Shown: piece after piece, positions 1-5,798 of the stretch | Layout of the letters: each line of letters starts with the position of its first letter | Position numbering within the stretch: position 1 is the stretch's first letter | Source: an uncultured Clostridia bacterium | GTDB lineage: Bacteria; Bacillota; Clostridia; Oscillospirales; CAG-272 | Assembly (NCBI GenBank): GCA_937895775.1 | Contig: CALBLD010000296.1 | Span: 1-6,841 of the forward strand | Length of the DNA: 6,841 bases | Direction of reading: 5' to 3' | Notes under the pieces: model-generated | The model's database searches: none | Seen by the model: only the letters and a program-made list of their open reading frames with translations | What the model was told of the DNA's origin: nothing | Program-made: the position numbers and the translations under genes

Positions 1-426
1 GGTCGCTTCGGCGTACAGATGCTCCAGAGAGGCAACGTCGCGCAGATCGGCGGCGCGCGCACTCATGTATTCGTCGTCAAGTGTCTCAAAACCGTCGGAC
101 AGTTCCTTTGCCGTCTGCCAGACGGCAAGAGATGCCGACATTCCCGATTTTATCGAACGCAAAATCGGTTCTGTGAAATCGGCGTCGCCGAGAAGCATGC
201 GGTGAACGGCGAAAATGTCGGCGTCGCCCTCCCCAAGCTCCGAGCGTGCGGCAAGTTCAAGCTTTTCAAGCGACGCATCGGTTTCCGTCTTTGCCTTTTC
301 GAAGATCGCAAGCTCTTCTCCGACCGTGTGCGCCTTTTCCGCCTGCGGTATCGCAAATTCTCCGAGCGATCTGTGTATATGAATTTTTCCGACGGCGACT
401 CCGCCGCTTACTCCTTTTCCTCTCAT
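1..426 (-). CDS. ptsI: PTS enzyme I (phosphoenolpyruvate-protein phosphotransferase), N-terminal part, cut by window edge
   Basis: Reading the minus strand from the ATG at 426 gives 142 residues with no stop before the left edge, so this is the start of a longer gene. The protein opens with RGKGVSGGVAVGK, the usual enzyme I beginning (compare xSGIAASPGIAIGK). It then has a helical stretch, DADIFAVHRMLLGD at residues 68-81 and LDDEYMSARAADLRDV at 116-131, which match conserved blocks of the enzyme I HPr-binding N-terminal domain. Enzyme I is cytoplasmic, takes phosphate from PEP and passes it to HPr to drive sugar uptake. The catalytic His (in GGxTSH) would lie about 50 residues past the edge, so activity cannot be judged here. 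An AAAGGA ribosome binding site sits at 438-443. The start overlaps the stop of a possible 20-codon leader ORF (ATGA). A non-sugar paralogue (PtsP or DhaM-like fusion) cannot be excluded from this fragment alone. Confidence 0.87.
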   Translation of the reverse strand, partial: MRGKGVSGGVAVGKIHIHRSLGEFAIPQAEKAHTVGEELAIFEKAKTETDASLEKLELAARSELGEGDADIFAVHRMLLGDADFTEPILRSIKSGMSASLAVWQTAKELSDGFETLDDEYMSARAADLRDVASLEHLYAEAT

Positions 427-485
427 TGGGCGATCATCCTTTCAATATGCTGCTTTTGTTCGGGCAGTGAATAGTTTTGACTCAT
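423..485 (-). CDS. possible 20-residue leader ORF overlapping ptsI
   Basis: An ATG at 485-483 opens a 20-codon frame (MSQNYSLPEQ...ERMIAQ) whose TGA overlaps the ptsI ATG in an ATGA arrangement typical of translational coupling. No Shine-Dalgarno is visible before it, and the predicted transcription start (about 488) would put the ATG almost at the 5' end, so it would have to be translated leaderless. The same frame stays open further upstream without an ATG. It may simply be chance, and no function is proposed. Confidence 0.2.
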   Translation of the reverse strand: MSQNYSLPEQKQHIERMIAQ

Positions 486-494
486 TTGTTTCAA

Positions 495-523
495 ATAATA
501 CAGAAGCCGTTCATGTTTGTCTT
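495..523 (-). promoter_or_regulatory. candidate ptsI promoter
   Basis: On the minus strand AAGACA (518-523) and TATTAT (495-500) are separated by 17 bp, giving a predicted start near 488 and a leader of about 60 nt before ptsI. The -35 box is only 4/6 and overlaps the -35 box of the divergent degV promoter by two bases. Confidence 0.45.
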
Positions 524-550
524 GACATCGGACAAAAAATATGGTAGTAT
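522..550 (+). promoter_or_regulatory. degV promoter
   Basis: A perfect -35 box TTGACA (522-527), a 17-bp spacer and TAGTAT (545-550, 4/6) form a sigma-A type promoter. The predicted start is near 557, about 37 nt ahead of the degV ATG. Confidence 0.75.
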
Positions 551-562
551 TACTTTAAGTAA
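550..562 (+). promoter_or_regulatory. palindrome at degV transcription start, candidate operator
   Basis: TTACTT-T-AAGTAA is a perfect 6-1-6 inverted repeat placed exactly over the predicted degV start. A second small one, AGTA-T-TACT (546-554), overlaps it and the -10 box. The position suits a repressor site; which protein would bind is unknown. Confidence 0.35.
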
Positions 563-593
563 AAAGCAAAACCGATTGAAAGGAACTCACTGA

Positions 594-1454
594 ATGAGCA
601 ATAAAATCATACTGTGTGCCGACAGCACATGCGATCTTTCTCCCGAACTGTGCGAAAGATATAATGTGGTAATCAATTCGTTTACCGTTATTCTGGACGA
701 AAAGACATACCATGACGGAGTCGATCTTACCCCCGACGACATGTACCGCGTCTACCGCGAGAAAAAGATTCTGCCCCATACATCGGCAACAAATATCGAC
801 GAATATGAGGCGATGTTCAGAAAATGTATCGATCAGGGCTGTGACGTAATATTCATAAATCTCGGCTCCGGACTTTCGGCGACCTACAACAACTGCAGAC
901 TTGCGGCGGAATCCTTCCCCGGCAGAGCCTTTGCGGTTGACAGCCGCAATCTTTCGACCGGAACCGGACTTCTCGTTATTGAGGCGGCAAAGATGATCGA
1001 AGAGGGAAAGCTCACCGCCGCCGAGATCGTCGAACGTCTCTGCGAGATCAGAAACAGGGTGCATGCGTCTTTCATCATCGATACGCTTGAATTTCTTTAC
1101 AAGGGCGGCAGATGCTCGGCACTCGCAATGTTCGGCGCAAACGCACTGAAACTCCGTCCCTGCATCATGGTTGACAATCAGAGCGGCAAAATGTCGGTCG
1201 GAAAGAAATACCGCGGAAACATGGATAAGGTCGTGCTTCAGTATGCGAAGGACGCGATCGCCGGGATCGATATCGACACCGAAAAGGTGTTCATAACACA
1301 TTCCGGAGTTCCCGAGAGTCAGAGCGAGGCTGTCAGAGCCCTGCTTGCCGAGAGCCTGCCCTTCGAAAACATATATATCACGAGAGCAGGATGCGGTATA
1401 TCGACCCACTGCGGTCCCGGAACGCTCGGAGTTCTCTTTATCGCGAAAAAGTAA
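594..1454 (+). CDS. DegV family fatty-acid-binding protein (FakB-like)
   Basis: This 286-residue protein has the full DegV pattern. It contains ADSTCDL at 9-15, HTSAT at 62-66 (the TS pair that contacts the fatty-acid carboxylate in FakB structures), GSGLSATY at 91-98, VDSRNLSTGTG at 115-125, LEFLYKGGRCS at 165-175, and GCGISTHCGPGTLG at 266-279 with the conserved His. Length is usual for the family (about 280). DegV/FakB proteins are cytosolic carriers that bind one fatty acid and present it to the kinase FakA, so exogenous fatty acids enter phospholipid synthesis as acyl-phosphate. No fakA is in this window, and fatty-acid preference cannot be read from the sequence. The ATG at 594 is supported by GAAAGGAA at 578-585. 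The gene stands alone: divergent from ptsI and followed by a separate promoter. Confidence 0.93.
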   Translation: MSNKIILCADSTCDLSPELCERYNVVINSFTVILDEKTYHDGVDLTPDDMYRVYREKKILPHTSATNIDEYEAMFRKCIDQGCDVIFINLGSGLSATYNNCRLAAESFPGRAFAVDSRNLSTGTGLLVIEAAKMIEEGKLTAAEIVERLCEIRNRVHASFIIDTLEFLYKGGRCSALAMFGANALKLRPCIMVDNQSGKMSVGKKYRGNMDKVVLQYAKDAIAGIDIDTEKVFITHSGVPESQSEAVRALLAESLPFENIYITRAGCGISTHCGPGTLGVLFIAKK

Positions 1455-1463
1455 TAAGAGGCA

Positions 1464-1493
1464 GAATATACAAATATATTCCCGATAATTTGG
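1464..1493 (+). other. two small inverted repeats downstream of degV, no T-tract
   Basis: GAATATA-CAAA-TATATTC (1464-1481) is a perfect 7-bp stem, and CCCGA-TAAT-TTGGG follows directly, overlapping it slightly. Neither is followed by a run of T, so an intrinsic terminator is not convincing. They could be a 3' RNA-stabilising structure or chance in AT-rich DNA. Confidence 0.3.
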
Positions 1494-1543
1494 GCATGTC
1501 TGACAAAAAAGATTGATAAATTATTAAAATTAGTAAAAAGCAC

Positions 1544-1558
1544 TTTTCAAATTGAAAA
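1544..1558 (+). promoter_or_regulatory. 7-1-7 inverted repeat over the -35 box, candidate operator
   Basis: TTTTCAA-A-TTGAAAA is a perfect inverted repeat covering the -35 box and part of the spacer of the lipoprotein promoter. A protein bound here would block RNA polymerase. Confidence 0.35.
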
Positions 1559-1572
1559 AACAGTGATATAAT
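1544..1572 (+). promoter_or_regulatory. extended -10 promoter of the lipoprotein gene
   Basis: TATAAT (1567-1572) is perfect and is preceded by TG at 1564-1565, giving an extended -10 (TGATATAAT). TTTTCA (1544-1549, 4/6) sits 17 bp upstream. The DNA before it is very A/T-rich, as in UP elements. The predicted start is near 1579. Confidence 0.75.
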
Positions 1573-1574
1573 GA

Positions 1575-1589
1575 TTCTGCGACGCAGAA
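1575..1589 (+). promoter_or_regulatory. 7-1-7 inverted repeat at the transcription start, operator or 5' mRNA hairpin
   Basis: TTCTGCG-A-CGCAGAA is perfect at DNA level; as RNA it would fold as a 6-bp stem with a GAC loop near the very 5' end of the transcript. Such hairpins can protect mRNA from decay. As DNA it could be a second operator, centred 31 bp from the one at 1544-1558. Confidence 0.35.
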
Positions 1590-1631
1590 ATGCGTTGATT
1601 TATGAATTTATTCATGAAAGGAAAAACAGAA

Positions 1632-2717
1632 ATGAAAAAAACAGTTGCTATATTGCTTGTCATGTGCATGGCTCTGGCTCTCGCATCCTGTGCGGGCGGC
1701 GGCTCCGACGTTACGACTGCTGCCGGTGCAACCACCGTTGCCGCGGCAACAACAACAGGCCCGATCAGAACAAAGGCACCCCCGAGTTCGGTTGAGATTC
1801 CCTGGACATCCGAATTTCCTGTTGAAAAGCTTGATCCTTTTGCGGTAAATGTCGGAACCACATATGAAGAAGTCATCGCTCAGCTTCCCACAAAGCTTTA
1901 TGTTGAGAAGAAAGCCGAGAACAATGACGTTTCCAAAGAGCTTTTCAGCGAAAGCTTCCTGTCCGACATCAGCATGAAAGAGGCATGGGATTACTGCGAC
2001 GTTGACGAAAAGAGTTCGGTTGACGGCAAGATCGTATTTGCGGGCGGTTCCAACAGATTCATGGGTGCGGTAAAGGCATCCGACTGGTCTTCGTCCGAAG
2101 GAATGATCTTCGCAAACTATGCTGTCAAGGCTACTCTTACCGCCGTACACGGCGATGTTTCGGGTAACTTCGGACTTATCTTCCGTGCGGTTGACGTAAA
2201 GGGCGACGGTCCCGACGGCTATCACGGAATGTATATCGCCATCAACGAACCCGGCTATGATTCCGAAAACGTAGGCAAGACTACTATCGGAGTAGGAAAA
2301 TCGGTTCACGGCAAATATGCCGACTGCGGCAAGAGTACTACGATCGAGCATACAACCGATACTCCCTATGAGATCGAGCTTATCGTTTACAACAGCAGAT
2401 TCCTTCTGTACATAGACGGTCAGAAGATCTATGACGAGCCTGTCGATATCGACAGCAGCATGAGAGTCGGCTCTGCGGGCTTCCGTTCGTTCAACCAGGG
2501 TATGGAAGTATCCGAGTTCTCGGTACGTTCGCTCGGCGCAGAGGATTACGAGAAGTTCGGCGGCTACGTAGAGCTTACCGAGCATGAAGTCGAGTGGTCC
2601 TGCCCCGATTACAATCCCGAAAAGAAACGCCGTTACGCTTTCTTCGGCAAGATCAAGGACATGGAAGGAACCATGACCTCGGTCGTTGTAACCGTCGAAA
2701 AGCAGACGAAAAAATAA
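1632..2717 (+). CDS. lipoprotein with a ConA-like domain inserted into a Big_4 Ig-like domain
   Basis: The 361-residue product starts with a lipoprotein signal (MKKTVAILLV, hydrophobic core, lipobox LAS-Cys20), so it should be lipid-anchored on the outer face of the membrane. Residues 21-53 are a flexible Ala/Thr/Gly-rich linker. Residues 66-92 (NVGTTYEEVIAQLPTKLYVE) resemble the first strands of a Big_4 bacterial Ig-like domain. Residues about 310-357 (EVEWSCPDYNPE, RRYAFFGKI, VVVTVE) resemble the remaining strands. Between them, about 104-301 looks like a concanavalin-A-like jelly roll of the LamG/DUF1080 type (GLIFRAVDV, GYHGMYIAI, YEIELIVYNSRFLLYIDGQKI, GSAGFRSF). This suggests glycan or surface binding; no catalytic residues are evident and the ligand is unknown. 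The ATG at 1632 is chosen over 1602 because AAAGGA (1617-1622) is well spaced and the signal peptide starts there. Confidence 0.85.
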   Translation: MKKTVAILLVMCMALALASCAGGGSDVTTAAGATTVAAATTTGPIRTKAPPSSVEIPWTSEFPVEKLDPFAVNVGTTYEEVIAQLPTKLYVEKKAENNDVSKELFSESFLSDISMKEAWDYCDVDEKSSVDGKIVFAGGSNRFMGAVKASDWSSSEGMIFANYAVKATLTAVHGDVSGNFGLIFRAVDVKGDGPDGYHGMYIAINEPGYDSENVGKTTIGVGKSVHGKYADCGKSTTIEHTTDTPYEIELIVYNSRFLLYIDGQKIYDEPVDIDSSMRVGSAGFRSFNQGMEVSEFSVRSLGAEDYEKFGGYVELTEHEVEWSCPDYNPEKKRRYAFFGKIKDMEGTMTSVVVTVEKQTKK

Positions 2718-2785
2718 GAAATAATCGGACAAAAGCAAACGGCTTTACATATACGGCACCCTGCCGCTTGTAAATCGCAGCTTTG

Positions 2786-2828
2786 CGGACCGGGGACGGC
2801 GGAGTTTTCCGCACCCCCGGTCCGTTTT
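2786..2828 (+). terminator. strong intrinsic terminator of the lipoprotein gene
   Basis: Ten-base arms CGGACCGGGG (2786-2795) and CCCCGGTCCG (2815-2824) pair perfectly. An inner GCGGA/TCCGC stem caps the hairpin, and TTTT follows at 2825-2828. It separates the lipoprotein gene from lysR. Confidence 0.88.
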
Positions 2829-2855
2829 GTAATATCGGCACCTCTTTCGGATAAT
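2827..2855 (+). promoter_or_regulatory. candidate lysR promoter with overlapping inverted repeat
   Basis: TTGTAA (2827-2832) and GATAAT (2850-2855) are 17 bp apart; the -35 box begins inside the T-tract of the preceding terminator. TCGGA-TAATC-TCCGA (2847-2861) overlaps the -10 box and could be an autoregulatory LysR site. Confidence 0.5.
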
Positions 2856-2888
2856 CTCCGACGGAGGGAAACTTTATCGGAGGCTTGT

Positions 2889-3815
2889 ATGAACCTTCTT
2901 CACATGAAATATGCCGTAGAGGTGGCAAATACCAATTCAATAAACAAGGCGGCGGAGATACTGTATATAGGACAGCCGGCACTAAGCCGGGCAATCAAGG
3001 AACTTGAAAGCTCGGTCGGAACAAAGCTTTTCGAGCGTTCGGCAAAGGGAATGACGCTCACTCCCGACGGTGAGATATTCATAAGATACGCAAAAGCCGT
3101 TCTGAAACAGGTGGATGAGCTTGAATCGATGTTTTCGTCCGGAAGGACAAAAAAACTGCGCTTTTCGGTGTCGGTTCCGCGTGCAAGCTATGTTTCCGAG
3201 GCGTTTGCCTGCTTTTCGAAGCTGATAGGCGGCGAATGTGACGCCGAACTCTTCTATAAAGAAACAAATTCGCTCCGCTCTATAAAAAATGTCCTCAGCG
3301 ACGATTATAAGCTGGGGATAGTGAGGTATGCCGAAAATTACGACAAATATTATAAGCAGCTGCTTGACGAAAAGGGACTTGATTACGAACTTGTAACCGA
3401 ATTTTCGTACAGACTGATAATGAGCGAAAAAAGTCCGCTTGCGTTGAAGGAGGCGATCGCTTACAGCGACCTTGCCGACTACATGGAGATTGCGCACGGC
3501 GATCCGTATGTGCCGTCACTGCCTTTTGCCGAGGTCAAGAAAGAGGAACTCCCCGACAACTCCCGCCGCAGGATATATGTTTTCGAGCGTGGGAGCCAGT
3601 TTGAACTGCTGTCGAAGAATCCCGAGACTTTCATGTGGGTCTCGCCGGTTCCCGAGGATCTGCGCAGGCGGTACGGACTTGTGGAGAGGGAATGCAGTGA
3701 GAACAGACGCAGATACAAGGATCTGCTGATACATCGGAAGGATTACTCACTGACCGATACCGATATGCTCTTTATAAACGAGCTTGTCCGCGCGAAGCGG
3801 GCACTGATGGGATGA
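2889..3815 (+). CDS. LysR-family transcriptional regulator
   Basis: The 308-residue protein has the standard LysR layout. A winged helix-turn-helix occupies residues 1-60 (SINKAAEILYIGQPALSRAI, then ELESSVGTKLFER and the wing TLTPDGEIF). A linker helix runs about 61-87, and an effector-binding domain runs from about 90 to the end, starting KLRFSVSVPRASY. The DNA-binding half is highly typical, whereas the effector half is not one I can assign to a ligand. Length is normal for the family. The ATG is preceded by GGAGG at 2879-2883. LysR regulators often control a divergent neighbour, but here the upstream gene is co-directional and ends in a strong terminator, and the downstream oleate hydratase gene is convergent. 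The target is therefore not evident and may be elsewhere, or the gene itself. Confidence 0.93.
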   Translation: MNLLHMKYAVEVANTNSINKAAEILYIGQPALSRAIKELESSVGTKLFERSAKGMTLTPDGEIFIRYAKAVLKQVDELESMFSSGRTKKLRFSVSVPRASYVSEAFACFSKLIGGECDAELFYKETNSLRSIKNVLSDDYKLGIVRYAENYDKYYKQLLDEKGLDYELVTEFSYRLIMSEKSPLALKEAIAYSDLADYMEIAHGDPYVPSLPFAEVKKEELPDNSRRRIYVFERGSQFELLSKNPETFMWVSPVPEDLRRRYGLVERECSENRRRYKDLLIHRKDYSLTDTDMLFINELVRAKRALMG

Positions 3816-3818
3816 TAA

Positions 3819-3852
3819 AAAACAGAGGCATGCCGCGGCATGCCTCTGTTTT
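3819..3852. terminator. perfect 34-bp palindrome, bidirectional terminator
   Basis: AAAACAGAGGCATGCCG is followed at once by its exact reverse complement, centred between 3835 and 3836. On the plus strand the stem ends in TTTT and a T-rich stretch follows, ending lysR. On the minus strand the stem also ends in TTTT, ending the hydratase gene five bases after its stop codon. One hairpin thus serves both convergent genes. Confidence 0.9.
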
Positions 3853-3857
3853 GCTTT

Positions 3858-5651
3858 TTATTTTATGAGTCCGCTTTCTTTCAGCAAAATCTCAATGTCG
3901 GTGCCTTTGACTTTTTTCAGAACGATCTTGAGCATCTCCTTCTCCTTGAAGGAAAGGGGAGCCTCGCTGATCGGCTTCTTGTCGATCGCATAGTAGCAGG
4001 CACGGAGCAGTTCGCGCACGTCGTATTTGCTGCCCCAGACCTCGGGTACGCCGCGGTCGATGTCAAGCAGGGTATATGCCGATTCCATGCCGGTGCGCAT
4101 CGAATATTCGGTGGTGAAGATGGTGTCGCGGGGCGTCTCGGCAAACTGTCCGATGAAGGCAAAGTTCACCGCACCGTCGGGTACGACCTTCGGACGGTCG
4201 GATTCTTTTCTCGGCTGGAAGAATGCGTTGATATAGGGCATGAAGCAGGTCGTGGTGTTGCAGGCGTTCTTTGCAAGATCGTCGATTCTGTCGGTCGGCA
4301 CGCCGATGTGGTACAGCCATTCGCGGCAGACCTCCTCGCCGGTGCAGTCGCGCATCGCTTTCTTCACGTAGTTGCCCTCTCTGTTCGTGTTCAGCGAATA
4401 GAGCCATACGAGCACCATATTTTTGTCCTGCGATCTGAATTGCGGCTGTCGGTTGATCGTCCATGACAGATACCAGTTGTCGGCACTGTCCCTGACGGTC
4501 ACGATACCGCCGGTGGTCACCTTGCCCGAGCGCGGGTCGCGCTTGCAGATGTCCATGATGTGTCCGATAACTTCTTCGTCGGAGGTGGCAACCGTCGCGC
4601 TCATCCAGTTTGTGGCATCAACGTCCGAGCAGAAAGCGTCCGGGTTGCCGTATTCGCCGTGTTCCGACTGCGCCGCGATCGCTTTCCACATGTCCCATGA
4701 CTCGCCTGCGCCGTTTTTGATTCCCGACAGATCGGGTGCATGGGTCTGATCGCCGTAGCAGGAAGTGTCGGTGCAGCAGCCGTTGGTGATAAAGACAAGA
4801 TCGTCCTCAACAAGATCGATGGTCTGCTCCTTGCCGTCCTTGACGTAGGCGATCTGCTTTGCGACTTTTTTGTCGCCCTCGGTTTCGATGACGACGTTCT
4901 TCACGTCCATGCCGTATTCGATGCGCACGCCGTGACTTTCAAGATATTTCACGAGCGGCAGGATCATGCTTTCGTACTGGTTGTATTTTGTGAAGCGCAG
5001 CGCGCTGAAATCGGGAAGTCCGTCGATGTGGTGGACGTAGCGGCAGAGATAACGCTTCATTTCAAGTGCGCTTGACCAACGCTGGAAGGCGAACATCGTC
5101 TGCCAGTAGAGCCAGAAGTTCGTGCTCCAGAAGGATTCGGGAAGAACGTCGGATATCTTCTTGTCCTCAAGATCTTTCTCGGGGGTCATGAAGAGCTTGG
5201 AGAGCGCAAGCGCGGATTCCTTGTCAAGTTTGAACTGCCTGTCGGTGTGAGCGTCCTCGCCGCGGTTTACGGTCGCGCGGCAGAGAGAGTAGTTCGGATC
5301 GTGCTTGTTGAGCCAATAATATTCGTCAAGAACGGATACGCCCGGCGTTTCGATCGACGGAACGTCACGGAAGGTGTCCCACATGACCTCAAAATGGTTG
5401 TCCATTTCTCGACCGCCGCGCATGAAGAAGCCCTTGGTGATATCCTTGCGTCCGTCACAGCTGCCGCCCGCAAGCTCAAGCTTTTCGAGCAGATGAATGT
5501 GTTCGCCCTTTACCTGTCCGTCGCGGACGAGATAGAAGGCGGCGGTGAGTCCGGCAAGTCCGGTGCCTATGATATAAGCCGATTTTTTGTCCGCATCCTT
5601 CGGCTTTTCGGGATGGGCAAATGCTTCGTAAGTTCCTGATGAATAGTACAT
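3858..5651 (-). CDS. ohyA: oleate hydratase (MCRA family, FAD-dependent)
   Basis: The enzyme adds water to the cis-9 double bond of oleate and similar unsaturated fatty acids to give 10-hydroxy fatty acids (EC 4.2.1.53), which detoxifies membrane-active fatty acids. The 597-residue length fits the family (about 560-640). Residues 25-45 carry the Rossmann FAD motif IIGTGLAGLTAAF, followed by LLEKLELAGGSCDG. The signature RGGREMDNHFE at 78-88 places Glu82 at the position of the catalytic Glu of Staphylococcus aureus OhyA as I recall it. Tyr201 (KRYLCRY) likewise falls at the known active-site Tyr. The C-terminus (FKEKEMLKIVLKKVKG) is basic and amphipathic, as expected for peripheral membrane contact. 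Cys292, Cys293 and Cys298 lie in NGCCTDTSCYGDQ. AGGAGGT at 5661-5667 supports the start. It is followed by the shared palindromic terminator and preceded by a tetR gene on the same strand. Confidence 0.96.
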   Translation of the reverse strand: MYYSSGTYEAFAHPEKPKDADKKSAYIIGTGLAGLTAAFYLVRDGQVKGEHIHLLEKLELAGGSCDGRKDITKGFFMRGGREMDNHFEVMWDTFRDVPSIETPGVSVLDEYYWLNKHDPNYSLCRATVNRGEDAHTDRQFKLDKESALALSKLFMTPEKDLEDKKISDVLPESFWSTNFWLYWQTMFAFQRWSSALEMKRYLCRYVHHIDGLPDFSALRFTKYNQYESMILPLVKYLESHGVRIEYGMDVKNVVIETEGDKKVAKQIAYVKDGKEQTIDLVEDDLVFITNGCCTDTSCYGDQTHAPDLSGIKNGAGESWDMWKAIAAQSEHGEYGNPDAFCSDVDATNWMSATVATSDEEVIGHIMDICKRDPRSGKVTTGGIVTVRDSADNWYLSWTINRQPQFRSQDKNMVLVWLYSLNTNREGNYVKKAMRDCTGEEVCREWLYHIGVPTDRIDDLAKNACNTTTCFMPYINAFFQPRKESDRPKVVPDGAVNFAFIGQFAETPRDTIFTTEYSMRTGMESAYTLLDIDRGVPEVWGSKYDVRELLRACYYAIDKKPISEAPLSFKEKEMLKIVLKKVKGTDIEILLKESGLIK

Positions 5652-5684
5652 ACTTTAAAAACCTCCTGTGTTTTTTCTGACCCT

Positions 5685-5713
5685 ATTATACCCACGTGTG
5701 CGGAGTTTTACAA
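5685..5713 (-). promoter_or_regulatory. oleate hydratase promoter
   Basis: On the minus strand TTGTAA (5708-5713) and a perfect TATAAT (5685-5690) are 17 bp apart. It lies after the tetR terminator, so the hydratase gene is transcribed from its own start near 5678. CACGTG occurs in the spacer. Confidence 0.8.
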
Positions 5714-5720
5714 TAAACAG

Positions 5721-5754
5721 AAAAAGTCCCGTGATAAAAGTCTTATCACGGGAC
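5721..5754 (-). terminator. intrinsic terminator of the tetR gene
   Basis: GTCCCGTGATAA and TTATCACGGGAC form a perfect 12-bp stem with a 5-base loop, followed on the minus strand by TTTTT. It ends tetR transcription ahead of the hydratase promoter. The core GTGAT-N9-ATCAC could in addition be a regulator site 12 bp upstream of the hydratase -35 box. Confidence 0.85.
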
Positions 5755-5770
5755 GTGAATCTGTAAAAAT

Positions 5771-5798
5771 TTTTATCATATCCGGGAAAATGATAAAA
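5771..5798. promoter_or_regulatory. 9-bp inverted repeat just after tetR, candidate operator or weak hairpin
   Basis: TTTTATCAT (5771-5779) and ATGATAAAA (5790-5798) are perfect inverted repeats with a 10-base gap, next to the tetR stop codon. They share the TTATCA/TGATAA core with the terminator stem at 5726-5754. On the minus strand ATTTTTAC follows, so a weak terminator is an alternative. Confidence 0.35.

Noticed and set aside
1602..1631. Upstream ATG at 1602 as start of the lipoprotein
   Set aside because: No Shine-Dalgarno precedes it, it sits in a small palindrome (ATGAAT-TT-ATTCAT), and it would add a charged stretch before a perfect lipoprotein signal that has its own well-spaced AAAGGA.
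555..2738. Long antisense open frames opposite degV (555-1409) and opposite the lipoprotein gene (1608-2738), 284 and 376 codons
   Set aside because: They lie fully over genes with clear family motifs, have no ribosome binding site or recognisable domain, and read as Cys/Phe/Val-rich shadow protein produced by codon bias.
2718..2888. Riboswitch or structured leader between the lipoprotein gene and lysR
   Set aside because: The main structure is a simple terminator hairpin; the smaller hairpins (AAAGC/GCTTT, CGGCA/TGCCG) do not match any riboswitch core I know.
3840..5639. Several plus-strand open frames opposite oleate hydratase (208, 108, 111 and 130 codons)
   Set aside because: The minus strand encodes a full-length, well-conserved enzyme; the plus frames are shadows without start signals.
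5693..5698. CACGTG in the hydratase promoter spacer as an operator
   Set aside because: Only six bases are palindromic, which is too short to support a specific bacterial site.
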